Positions 22,548-30,947 of a DNA stretch of 32,495 bases are shown in pieces; position 1 is the stretch's first letter; each line of letters begins with the position of its first letter. Under the pieces are notes generated by a model. The model saw only the letters and a list, made by a program, of their open reading frames with translations, did no database searches and was not told where the DNA came from. The DNA is from Intestinibacter sp. Its GTDB lineage: Bacteria > Bacillota > Clostridia > Peptostreptococcales > Peptostreptococcaceae. The stretch spans positions 1 through 32,495 of the forward strand of contig NZ_JALEXO010000119.1 in the NCBI RefSeq assembly GCF_022780145.1, written 5' to 3'. The position numbers and the translations under genes are program-made.

Positions 22548-24254
22548 CTATTTAAAAGTTTCAGCTATGAAAGCTTCGATTTCTTTAGCTGTTCCAAGTT
22601 CTAAAACTTTATCAGCAAATGCCTTCATATCAGCTTCACTTACAGAATTTATTAATTTTCTAGCTGGTAATATAGATATTGGACTCATAGAGAATTCATC
22701 TAGACCAAATCCTAAAAGTATAGGTATCATTCTTTGATCTCCTGCAGCTTCTCCACACATTCCAGCCCATTTACCTTCTTTATGAGCATTTTCTATAACC
22801 ATTTTTATTAATCTCAATACAGCTGGGTTAAATTGGTTATATAAGTAGCTTATCTTTTGGTTCATTCTGTCTACTGCACAAGTGTATTGGATTAAGTCGT
22901 TTGTTCCTATAGAGAAGAAATCAACGTGTTTAGCAAGTACATCAGATATAACTGCTGCTGATGGAACTTCTATCATCATACCAACTTCTACTTCTTTAGA
23001 GTAAGCTATACCTTCAGCATCTAACTGTGCTTTTACTTCTTCACAAGTAGCTTTAGCTTGTAATAGTTCTTCTAGAGAAGATATCATTGGGAACATTATT
23101 CTTAATTTTCCGTGAACACTTGCTCTATATAAAGCTCTTAATTGAGTTGTGAATATTTCTTTTCTATCTAGGCAAAGTCTGATTGCTCTGTATCCTAAGA
23201 ATGGGTTCATTTCTTCGTCCATTTGTAGGTAGTCAAGTTTTTTGTCTCCACCTATATCTAGAGTTCTTATAACAACTGGTTTTCCACTCATTCCTTCAAG
23301 AACTGCTTTGTAAGCTTCGTATTGTTCGTCTTCAGTTGGGAAATCACTTCTATCCATGTATAAGAATTCAGTTCTGTAAAGACCAACACCTTCAGCATCG
23401 TTTTTAAGTAATCCATCAACATCGTTTGGAGTACCTATGTTTCCTGCTAATTCAACGTGTTTTCCATCAGTTGTAACAGATGGTTGTCCTTTTAATAATT
23501 CTAGTGATTTTTTGTATTCTTCAAATTCTTTTTTCATTTGAGCGTATTTATCTATAGTTTCTTGATCTGGGTTTATTATAACTTCACCAGTATCTCCGTT
23601 GAATACTACGAAATCTCCGTCTTTGATTCTTTCTGTTGCATCAGTTAAACCAACTATTGCAGCAACTTCTAAAGTTCTAGCCATTATAGCTGTATGAGAA
23701 GTTCTACCACCGATATCAGTTAAGAATCCTAAAACTTTCTTTTTGTCCATAGTAGCTGTATCTGATGGAGTTAAGTCATGTGCAACTAAAACTACTTCAT
23801 CTTCTAAAGCTGCTAAGTCAACTATCTTAACACCTAATAAGTGTCTTAATATTCTGTTAGTTACGTCTTTTATGTCTGCTGCTCTTTCTCTCATATATTC
23901 GTTGTCCATAGCTTCAAACATTCCAACGAACATTTCTTTTATTTCATTTAATGCAAAATCAGCATTAACTTTTTCAGATTTTACTTTATCTATTGCAGAA
24001 CCTAATAATTCTGGATCTTCTAAAACTAATAAGTGAGATTCGAATATTTGAGCTTCTTCTTCTCCTAATTCTACTTTAGCTTTATCTCTAACTTTTTCAA
24101 GTTCTGCTTTTGATATTGCTACTGCATCGTTTAATTTTGCTACTTCTGCATCTACATCAGATATTGATTTTTTTTCTATTACTAATTCATTATGTTCTAA
24201 CACTAACGCTTTCCCAAGAACAATACCTGGTGAAGCTGCTGTTCCTTTAAACAT
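22548..24254 (-). CDS. ptsI: PTS enzyme I (phosphoenolpyruvate-protein phosphotransferase)
   Basis: 568 residues, normal length. The N-terminal HPr-binding domain is followed by the phospho-His site GGRTSHTAIMAR (His187), the C-terminal PEP-binding barrel with GLYRTEFLYMD, FSIGTNDLIQYTCAVDR and the catalytic Cys in GMCGEAAGD. It takes phosphate from PEP and passes it to HPr. It lies downstream of ptsH with a terminator between them, so it needs read-through or its own promoter. Confidence 0.96.
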   Translation of the reverse strand: MFKGTAASPGIVLGKALVLEHNELVIEKKSISDVDAEVAKLNDAVAISKAELEKVRDKAKVELGEEEAQIFESHLLVLEDPELLGSAIDKVKSEKVNADFALNEIKEMFVGMFEAMDNEYMRERAADIKDVTNRILRHLLGVKIVDLAALEDEVVLVAHDLTPSDTATMDKKKVLGFLTDIGGRTSHTAIMARTLEVAAIVGLTDATERIKDGDFVVFNGDTGEVIINPDQETIDKYAQMKKEFEEYKKSLELLKGQPSVTTDGKHVELAGNIGTPNDVDGLLKNDAEGVGLYRTEFLYMDRSDFPTEDEQYEAYKAVLEGMSGKPVVIRTLDIGGDKKLDYLQMDEEMNPFLGYRAIRLCLDRKEIFTTQLRALYRASVHGKLRIMFPMISSLEELLQAKATCEEVKAQLDAEGIAYSKEVEVGMMIEVPSAAVISDVLAKHVDFFSIGTNDLIQYTCAVDRMNQKISYLYNQFNPAVLRLIKMVIENAHKEGKWAGMCGEAAGDQRMIPILLGFGLDEFSMSPISILPARKLINSVSEADMKAFADKVLELGTAKEIEAFIAETFK

Positions 24255-24327
24255 ATTTATTCCTCCTAAAATATAACCCTATTTTTTATTTATTTTATAT
24301 GAAACTGAATCTCTCAGATAAATCTCT

Positions 24328-24358
24328 ATTATAACTAGTTGTCTAAAATTTTACGCAA
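24328..24358 (-). promoter_or_regulatory. Weak candidate promoter of ptsI
   Basis: TTGCGT (24353-24358) and TATAAT (24328-24333) on the minus strand, spaced by 19 bp. The -10 is perfect but the -35 is poor and abuts the ptsH terminator. It would let ptsI be expressed separately from ptsH. Confidence 0.35.
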
Positions 24359-24382
24359 AAACCTGGGATTCCCCCAGGTTTT
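24358..24382 (-). terminator. Terminator between ptsH and ptsI
   Basis: AAAACCTGGG pairs with CCCAGGTTTT across a 5-base loop, with T run on both strands. Some read-through would lower ptsI relative to ptsH, matching the usual excess of HPr over enzyme I. Confidence 0.85.
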
Positions 24383-24404
24383 CTTTTATTTTTATCGGTT
24401 CGAA

Positions 24405-24665
24405 TTATTCACCAAATCCGCTTTCGATTAATTCTACTAATGCATCTACTGCAGCAGCTTCGTCTGCACCTTCAGCTTTTATTACTATTTCTTCACCTTG
24501 TCCTAAACCTAAGCTCATTATACCCATGATTGATTTAGCGTTTACAGTTTTTCCTTTTGCTAATACTTCTACAGTTGAAGTGAATTCTGAAGCTTTTTTT
24601 ACAAACATTCCTGCTGGTCTAGCATGTAAACCTGTTGCGTTTTTTATTACTACTGATTTTTCCAT
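24405..24665 (-). CDS. ptsH: PTS phosphocarrier protein HPr
   Basis: 86 residues. The phosphorylation site is His14 in ATGLHARPA, and the regulatory serine is Ser45 in NAKSIMGIM, the HPr kinase site used for catabolite control in Firmicutes. It accepts phosphate from enzyme I and gives it to sugar-specific EIIA proteins. It is 33 bp downstream of the patatin-like gene; ATG follows AGGAGG. Confidence 0.96.
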   Translation of the reverse strand: MEKSVVIKNATGLHARPAGMFVKKASEFTSTVEVLAKGKTVNAKSIMGIMSLGLGQGEEIVIKAEGADEAAAVDALVELIESGFGE

Positions 24666-24698
24666 AATGTAACCTCCTAATTAATATGCATAAAAATT

Positions 24699-25934
24699 TT
24701 AAATAGGCATTTTTTTCAAACTCTGATTTTTAAAATCATTGAGAATTGTATTTATTATTGCCTTTTCAATTTTTTCCTTTTTATTTAATAAAATAATGTG
24801 TTTATTTTCATTATTTTCATAATCAAAATCATTTGGCTCTATCTTAGTATTTACCAAATCTATAACTTTTGAAAAATCATATAAATTTAAAATATCTATA
24901 TTATTTTCTTCAAGTTTCTTTTCATATATACTATAAAAAATATCCTTGTATGTAAATTCTTTATCGAGATTTAAAATATCTCCAAGCTTTGGAACGATAT
25001 CCTCAAGCAAAACTCTAAGGCTTGGCGGTCTCTTTATTTTAAGTATGTTACAAATCTCTTGTATTGTATCGATATCTAAATTTTTTATAGCTTCAAAACA
25101 AGTTTCCTCATCATATCTAAAATCTGCATTGAAAAAGTACTTAACTCCATCATATCTTTTAAATACCTTCATTGTATCCATATATCCAAGCTTTGCAATT
25201 TTATCCATGTGATCTTTGTCTTTATTCAATGAACCTCCAAGATTCATAGATGGTCTTATAACAGTTAAATTTATGTCTTTATATCTCTGTAAATTCTTTT
25301 CTCCTATATTGTCATTTGATAATCTAATAACTATTATATCATCATAACCTCTACTAGCCAATAACCCGACTGGTGTATTATCAGATAAAAAACCATCTAA
25401 ATACAATTTATCATCCAATTTATCTAGCTGAAATATAGGCAAGCTAGCACTTGCAATTAAATAATCAACAAGCTGTCCTTCTGGTATATCCTCCTTCATA
25501 AGATGCTTAGGAACTATTTTTTTATTGTCTAAGTAAACAGTTACTAAGCCAAAATCCTTAGAAGAATTTCTAATTTTTTGTTCATCTATATTCTCTTTTA
25601 ATAAATTCCTTAATGGTGTTATATCTATTCCTTCGTTTTTTCTAACTTTATTAATAAGCTCTAAAATCGCATTTATATTTTTAGGCTTCATGGCGATATT
25701 TTTATATTTTTCATAAAAGTCCTCTTCTATGTCCATAAAGCTCTTGTAGTCTTTATTTAACCAAATATCCTCCATATTTTCGAAGTCATCCTGAACTATA
25801 AAAGCTCCATTTAAGGCTCCTATTGAAGTTCCAGATACTCCGTTAAACTCAATCCCTAACTCTTTTAAAGCTTTATATGCTCCAAATTGGTAAGCACCCT
25901 TTGTGCCTCCCCCTTCTAAAACTAAACCTTTCAT
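24699..25934 (-). CDS. Patatin-like phospholipase
   Basis: 411 residues. The patatin domain (about 1-200) has the oxyanion loop GGGTKGAYQ, the nucleophile elbow GTSIGA (Ser at about residue 37) and the dyad Asp in YLDGFLSDN. It should hydrolyse acyl lipids in or at the membrane; there is no signal peptide. The C-terminal 200 residues are mostly helical and not recognised. ATG follows AGGTGAT. It lies between camA and ptsH, an order that I recall from C. difficile. Confidence 0.9.
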   Translation of the reverse strand: MKGLVLEGGGTKGAYQFGAYKALKELGIEFNGVSGTSIGALNGAFIVQDDFENMEDIWLNKDYKSFMDIEEDFYEKYKNIAMKPKNINAILELINKVRKNEGIDITPLRNLLKENIDEQKIRNSSKDFGLVTVYLDNKKIVPKHLMKEDIPEGQLVDYLIASASLPIFQLDKLDDKLYLDGFLSDNTPVGLLASRGYDDIIVIRLSNDNIGEKNLQRYKDINLTVIRPSMNLGGSLNKDKDHMDKIAKLGYMDTMKVFKRYDGVKYFFNADFRYDEETCFEAIKNLDIDTIQEICNILKIKRPPSLRVLLEDIVPKLGDILNLDKEFTYKDIFYSIYEKKLEENNIDILNLYDFSKVIDLVNTKIEPNDFDYENNENKHIILLNKKEKIEKAIINTILNDFKNQSLKKMPI

Positions 25935-25988
25935 TTACATCACCTAATTTTTAAAATCTAAATCAGTGCTATAAACTCATATTTAGGA

Positions 25989-27842
25989 CTATATATTTAG
26001 AGAATTTTTAATTCTCCTGTCTATTATATTTTCTAAGAAATCAATCCTATTTTCAAGGTAATTTTTTTCCTTTAAGAGAGAAATTTTTTTGTCTTGTATT
26101 TTTACATCAGTTTTATTGATAGAAACTTTGACAAAATCCTCTGAAGCTGTTGGTATTGTTAAATTTTCTTCAATCTTTAACTCTATTTGCGCCTTTTTTT
26201 TAGAAAGGTCTATTATTTGTTTAGATAGATTTTCTATTTCTTCGTAATTTTCATCCTTAAAAACCTTCAATTTCATGACCTTATTTGGGTAATAGTCAAA
26301 TATTTTTTTCCCCATTTCCTTACCTATTATTTTGAAATATCTATCGTATGTTTTAGAATTTAAAATCCCTACTAAATACTCATATGAGAATTGATCCTTG
26401 TACTCGTCCTTTATATAAAATGAGTAAACATCAGCGCTGACATAGCTATTATCAACGTCTATAGCAAATCTGTTATTTGTAGATTTATAGGGATACATTA
26501 TCTTCTTTTGTTCAAATAAATTCTTATCCCTACCCCACTGTAATTCATACCATTTTCTAGTGTTTTTTATGCACTCTCTTCTACTAGATAGCTTTTGTTT
26601 ATATGGTAGCAAGAATGTGTCTATGACAAATTTATAATTCTCCTCTGTGTCTATATCATTTGTGTAAATCAATTTATATTGTGAATTATTTATTATATAT
26701 TTCCCCACATCCTTGTTTTTTATCCAATTTTTTAATAAATTTTTGTTTATTTTTTCTATATTTTGATCATCTTTTTTTATGACAAATGCCTTGTCACAAC
26801 CTGTAATTATGCCTTGAAAACTCTCACAAATTTCGTCTAAAAAATATTGACTCTTACTTTGAATCTTATTGTAAAACTTAAATTCCTCTTGATCGACCAT
26901 CATCCACGACTCTCCAAGCGAATTTTGATTTACTTTTAACTTCTTAAAATTACCTTGATTTATATACTCCTCTAAATTCGTTATTTTCTTGATGCTTATA
27001 TTGTCGTCTATTATCTTATATAAATCTATATAATTATTTTGAAAATCGCTATGTTCAAATATAACTATACAACTGGCTATTCCTAGATTATTAAATAAAT
27101 TAGCTCCTAAAAAATCAATTATAGTATTTATTCTAGAATTACTTATTAAATATTTTCTTAAAAATTTACCTGAAGGACTTTGCATAAAGTACCTCGGCGT
27201 GATAATACCTGCGACTGCATCCTTATCTAGTAAATCCAAAATCTTTTTATAGAAGCAGAAATATAAATCTCCTTTACCTCTGTAGACATCTTCGTATTCT
27301 TTATATAGAAATTTTTTATATTCATTATCCAGCAATTTCTGACCTATGTAAGGTGGATTCCCAACTATGTAGTCAAACTTATCCACACCGAAAATATCTT
27401 TGAAGTTTATTTTTAAGCTGTCTCCACAAAATATATTAAATTGATCCACAACATCTATATCGCTGATATCAACAAGCTGCCTCTTTAAAATTTCCAAAGC
27501 ATCCCTGTCCGTATCCACACCAAAAATACAGTTCCTAATAATATGTAAGCCTATATCCTGCTCTGATATAAAACCGTCTCCGTATTTTCGGTTTAATGCT
27601 TCTATATTTTGATAAAACTTTTCATACAATATTTCATAAGCTTTTATCAAAAAATTTCCACAGCCACAGCATAAATCTAGAACTCTCGGATAAGGATTTT
27701 TAATTACATCGTGTTTTCTCAATGTTTTATCCAATATATATTCAACCACTATATAGGGAGTATAATAAATACCTCTTTCCTTTCTTGTTTTGATGTCTAA
27801 ATTGCTTTCGTATTTTTTTGAAACTGCAAAACTCCCACTCAT
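25989..27842 (-). CDS. camA: Orphan N6-adenine DNA methyltransferase, CamA ortholog
   Basis: 617 residues from the ATG at 27840-27842, preceded by GGGGG at 7 bp. A GTG 36 bp upstream has no site. The AdoMet motif LDLCCGCGNF is at 55-64, and the amino-methyltransferase motif IV NPPYIGQ begins at Asn162. The C-terminal target-recognition part contains GIITGCDKAF, RKWYELQWGR, KKIMYPYKS, SADVYSFYI and FSYEYLVGILNS, which I recognise as near-identical to C. difficile CamA. That enzyme methylates the last A of CAAAAA and affects sporulation and colonisation. No restriction endonuclease gene lies next to it, as expected for an orphan enzyme. Confidence 0.9.
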   Translation of the reverse strand: MSGSFAVSKKYESNLDIKTRKERGIYYTPYIVVEYILDKTLRKHDVIKNPYPRVLDLCCGCGNFLIKAYEILYEKFYQNIEALNRKYGDGFISEQDIGLHIIRNCIFGVDTDRDALEILKRQLVDISDIDVVDQFNIFCGDSLKINFKDIFGVDKFDYIVGNPPYIGQKLLDNEYKKFLYKEYEDVYRGKGDLYFCFYKKILDLLDKDAVAGIITPRYFMQSPSGKFLRKYLISNSRINTIIDFLGANLFNNLGIASCIVIFEHSDFQNNYIDLYKIIDDNISIKKITNLEEYINQGNFKKLKVNQNSLGESWMMVDQEEFKFYNKIQSKSQYFLDEICESFQGIITGCDKAFVIKKDDQNIEKINKNLLKNWIKNKDVGKYIINNSQYKLIYTNDIDTEENYKFVIDTFLLPYKQKLSSRRECIKNTRKWYELQWGRDKNLFEQKKIMYPYKSTNNRFAIDVDNSYVSADVYSFYIKDEYKDQFSYEYLVGILNSKTYDRYFKIIGKEMGKKIFDYYPNKVMKLKVFKDENYEEIENLSKQIIDLSKKKAQIELKIEENLTIPTASEDFVKVSINKTDVKIQDKKISLLKEKNYLENRIDFLENIIDRRIKNSLNI

Positions 27843-27923
27843 AATTTTTCCCCCATACAACGAAAATTGTTTATTCACAATTTCTATAGAAATACTATTT
27901 AATCATTTGAAATATCAACGTTA

Positions 27924-27950
27924 ATTATCCACATCTTGCAAAAAAGTCAA
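27924..27950 (-). promoter_or_regulatory. Candidate camA promoter containing a CAAAAA site
   Basis: On the minus strand TTGACT (27945-27950) and GATAAT (27924-27929) are 15 bp apart, a short spacer. A CAAAAA sequence, the CamA target in C. difficile, lies on the plus strand at 27939-27944, inside the spacer. Nearby, GGATACAA-type sequences occur twice on the minus strand (about 27970 and 28015). Confidence 0.35.
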
Positions 27951-28026
27951 CTTCGGATATAATTTGTAAATTGTATCCAAAATTGACCCCCTAACTCATT
28001 TTTGATTAAATTTGTATCCCTATTGT

Positions 28027-28476
28027 TTATAATTTATTGTACATACTTTCTCCAAGAATTTCTTCAAATCTTGAATATGCATTTTTAGTAAGCATTCCAT
28101 AAAGTGCTCTCAATAAATCTATCGCAACATCTCCATTGAAATCTTCTGATAAAGATATATATGGAACTTGAACTAAAAGCTCGTTGTTTTTATTTAAAAC
28201 AAATTTTTCTACATTATGTACACCATTTAATTCATTTACTAATTTTATAATATCGTCTTTCTTAGACTCATCTACCAATTTACCAAAGAATATAGTAATT
28301 GTAGTATAGGCAGATTCATCCAATATTATACCTAATAATAGTTTATTTTTTTGATATTCTTGTAATGATCTAAAAAATACCATTTTGTCATTTGCAACAA
28401 CATCAAATACTTGTGACATTTGATTTTTTCTTAAAGACTCTTCAATTAAAATTTTCTTCACTTCTAAATCAGCCAT
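28027..28476 (-). CDS. YbjN-like domain protein
   Basis: 149 residues, soluble, no signal peptide. The pattern MVFFRSLQEYQKNKLLLGIIL, then VDESKKDDIIKLVNELN, then NNELLVQVPYISL and a helical tail fits the YbjN/type III chaperone-like fold, seen in small putative sensory or chaperone-like proteins. Identification is by pattern only. It lies between the amidase-like gene (15 bp upstream) and camA, and probably shares a transcript with the former. ATG follows AAAGGGAG. Confidence 0.6.
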   Translation of the reverse strand: MADLEVKKILIEESLRKNQMSQVFDVVANDKMVFFRSLQEYQKNKLLLGIILDESAYTTITIFFGKLVDESKKDDIIKLVNELNGVHNVEKFVLNKNNELLVQVPYISLSEDFNGDVAIDLLRALYGMLTKNAYSRFEEILGESMYNKL

Positions 28477-28491
28477 GTTAGCACTCCCTTT

Positions 28492-29343
28492 TTATTTTTT
28501 AGCATCTATATAATTTAATATACCCTGTGCAATTCCTTCTGCCAAATCATCTTGGTATTTTTTGTTCTTTAAATTTTTCTGTTCTGAGGAATTGCTCAAA
28601 AATCCACATTGGATATATACAGCAGGCATACTATTATCCTTTAATACACTCATATCATAGGCACTTATACCCCTGTCTTTAGCCTTTACATAAGCCGATA
28701 CAGAAGTCTGAATAATACTCGCCAAGTCATATGAACCATTTGATGAATCCTTTTGGTAAATAGTCTCTATTCCAGAAGCATCACCTGTTTTTTCACCAGC
28801 CATATGAATAGATACAAAAACCTCTGCTTTTTCATTTTCTGCTAGAGATTTTCTCTCATCTGGACTCAAGTATACATCTTCTTGTCTAGATAAAATTACA
28901 TTTATATCATCTTCTTCGGCTAATTTTTTTGCCACTTTTTTAGCTATTATTAAATTCAAATCCTTTTCTTTTGTATTAGATGTGACATATCCTGTTTCAT
29001 ATCCTCCACAGCCTACATCTATAAATACATTGTGCTTCTTTTGTAAAGTGTCTTTATTCTCGTCTCCAACATCGAATTGTTCATCAGAATTTACATCAGA
29101 CTTGTCCACCTTGCCTCCTGTCAGAGAGTTTTTAAGCGAAATTACGTTAGGCCAAATGCCACTTACAAAATTGACGGTCTTTTTACCCACAAATCCCACT
29201 GCAAAAATCACTATAATTGCACAAACTACAACTAATACCAGCTTTTTTTTATTAACTGATGTTTTCTTTCTGTGTAACCCTTTTTTTCTCTTTTTATTCC
29301 TGCTTTTAGCAGTTTTTTTATTAGTTATTTTTCTCTTAGTCAC
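28492..29343 (-). CDS. Membrane-anchored Amidase_3-like protein with altered active site
   Basis: 283 residues from a GTG at 29341-29343, chosen because AAAGGTGA lies a few bases upstream; a longer frame exists but lacks a site. A very basic cytoplasmic tail (about 1-34) precedes one membrane helix (about 35-52), a linker, and an N-acetylmuramoyl-L-alanine amidase domain (about 105-283). The zinc ligand His of the GHGG motif is Cys112 (DVGCGG); Glu126 and His180 (SIHMA) remain. The catalytic Glu of the ExGFLSN motif is Gln245 (IQCGFLSN). I conclude that it is probably inactive or altered, perhaps a peptidoglycan-binding regulator. Confidence 0.85.
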   Translation of the reverse strand: MTKRKITNKKTAKSRNKKRKKGLHRKKTSVNKKKLVLVVVCAIIVIFAVGFVGKKTVNFVSGIWPNVISLKNSLTGGKVDKSDVNSDEQFDVGDENKDTLQKKHNVFIDVGCGGYETGYVTSNTKEKDLNLIIAKKVAKKLAEEDDINVILSRQEDVYLSPDERKSLAENEKAEVFVSIHMAGEKTGDASGIETIYQKDSSNGSYDLASIIQTSVSAYVKAKDRGISAYDMSVLKDNSMPAVYIQCGFLSNSSEQKNLKNKKYQDDLAEGIAQGILNYIDAKK

Positions 29344-29533
29344 TAGCTTCACCTTTCTTAGATAAAAAATCATTATTCTAAGAAGTCTTAAATTAACGCA
29401 GACTCCTCTGAAATACGCAACGAAAATTATATTATACACTTTTTTAAAATGTATATAATTTCCTATCTATTATAAAGTAATTTTATCATTTAGAAAGGCT
29501 TTTTTCAAATATTATTGACATTAAAACTCGTTA

Positions 29534-30055
29534 TTAATCATAATATCCGAATATTTTTATATATCTTTTTTCACCTACCTTTAAGCTAAGTGGATAATTC
29601 AACAAATCATACGTATGTTGGCAGATTAAATAATCGACTAAAAAATCACCATCTAAAATAATGTCGCTTACTATCATAGTATGATATGCTAGATTATCCT
29701 CATATACAAGCTGGACAATATCTCCAATCTCTAAATCGTAGTAATCCACCTCCTCAGCGTAAATTCCAAAATTATTAGTGTCACTAGAATTATTACCAAT
29801 GATGTACTTGTAAAAAGGCTCTGCTGCTGTCCAAGTTGGGGTCCTATTCATGTCGCTGTACCAATACCACTGTTTTAATATATTATTACCATTATTATCA
29901 AAAGGTATACCTCCAGCATGTACACATTGTGATATAAAATTAGTGCAATCACCACCCCACTCTTCATAGTCTTTATACGCTGTATTCCTTGATAATGCCC
30001 ACTTCATGGCGTACCCTGCTGCTGATTTCCTATCATAATTTGTAAAATTTACCAT
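29534..30055 (-). CDS. Amidase_6 domain protein
   Basis: 173 residues forming almost only a putative amidase domain (Amidase_6): NYDRKSAAGYAMKWALSRN at the N-terminus and the catalytic Cys37 in GGDCTNFISQCVHAGG, then AYHTMIVSD with the likely catalytic His. Such domains resemble CHAP/NlpC-type cysteine peptidases. There is no signal peptide, so export would need another route, or the protein acts inside the cell. It is surrounded by wall-related genes. ATG follows GGGAGG. Confidence 0.85.
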   Translation of the reverse strand: MVNFTNYDRKSAAGYAMKWALSRNTAYKDYEEWGGDCTNFISQCVHAGGIPFDNNGNNILKQWYWYSDMNRTPTWTAAEPFYKYIIGNNSSDTNNFGIYAEEVDYYDLEIGDIVQLVYEDNLAYHTMIVSDIILDGDFLVDYLICQHTYDLLNYPLSLKVGEKRYIKIFGYYD

Positions 30056-30119
30056 TTTATCCTCCCTCGTCGATTTTTAATATAATTACCGTTTTATATC
30101 GACATGAAACTGTATCTCA

Positions 30120-30779
30120 TCAGCTTGAAACGATATTTTGTATTGCATAATCACTTAATATATTTTTTATTTTTTTAAAGCATATAGAAAACTCAATTAA
30201 ATTACACACCCTGCTAGTCAATTCAAAACTCGAGATGCAAATGACTAAATTCCTATCATTAAAATAGAAAACTGGATCCTCGCATATATAAATAGATTCA
30301 CTCATCAAATCGTAAATGTCATATCCGATATAACCTTTGTATTTATCTAAAATATCATAAATTTCCTCCATTATATAATTTTGTATTACCCTCTCAAAAT
30401 CCACCTCCTCCTTAAATAGAGTATCTAATGTAATTTTTTCCATGAGATTAAAATCGTAATTATAGCTAGATATATGGCTAATATCTGTAAGACCAATAAT
30501 TTGTGAAAATTCCACAGGTATGCTGATTATATTATTTTTATTAAAAGCTCTTTGAAATTCAGAAATAACATTTATATTTCCTATTATAAATTCTTCCTTT
30601 AAAGTTGATATTACAACCTCCTCAAAAATACTCACATCATTTTTTATAAATTCATTTACAAATGATGCAAATTTTCCCACCTCCTCACTTTCATTTTGCA
30701 ATTCGATTTCAGGATAATTTAAAAAAAATCTAATATTATTCACTTTTTTATCGATTAATTTATTTGTAATATTTACCAT
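30120..30779 (-). CDS. DUF3298-like protein
   Basis: 219 residues from the ATG at 30777-30779, preceded by GGAGG at 8 bp; the longer frame above it has no site and is poor in coding signal. The C-terminal part (SIYICEDPVFYFNDRNLVICISSFELTS...IEFSICFKKIKNIL) resembles DUF3298 of RsiV-type proteins, which bind lysozyme in some cases. There is no signal peptide or membrane helix after start correction, unlike RsiV. Its first codons are strikingly like those of the next gene. The function is unknown. Confidence 0.65.
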   Translation of the reverse strand: MVNITNKLIDKKVNNIRFFLNYPEIELQNESEEVGKFASFVNEFIKNDVSIFEEVVISTLKEEFIIGNINVISEFQRAFNKNNIISIPVEFSQIIGLTDISHISSYNYDFNLMEKITLDTLFKEEVDFERVIQNYIMEEIYDILDKYKGYIGYDIYDLMSESIYICEDPVFYFNDRNLVICISSFELTSRVCNLIEFSICFKKIKNILSDYAIQNIVSS

Positions 30780-30871
30780 ACCGAATACCTCCACCAAATA
30801 CATTCTAGATACTCCTATAACATTTATAGTAAATTTTATGAAGGCTATCCTACGTATATTCTCCAAAACAC

Positions 30872-30929
30872 AAAAAAAGACCACATAAAACTACACTTAT
30901 ATTTAAGCATAATTATTATATGGTCTTCT
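30872..30929 (-). terminator. Terminator of the NlpC/P60 gene
   Basis: AAAGACCACATAA pairs with TTATATGGTCTT (one mismatch), with a T7 run on the minus strand. It separates the hydrolase gene from the DUF3298-like gene. Confidence 0.8.
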
Positions 30930-30947
30930 TTATATCCCTAAATTTTA

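Noticed and set aside
27843..27878. Longer start of camA at GTG 27878
   Set aside because: It has no ribosome binding site, while the ATG at 27842 has GGGGG at a good distance and starts the conserved part of the protein.
25935..28026. Restriction enzyme partner for the methyltransferase
   Set aside because: Both neighbours (patatin-like and YbjN-like) are unrelated to endonucleases, and the methyltransferase lacks a nuclease domain. It is best read as an orphan enzyme.
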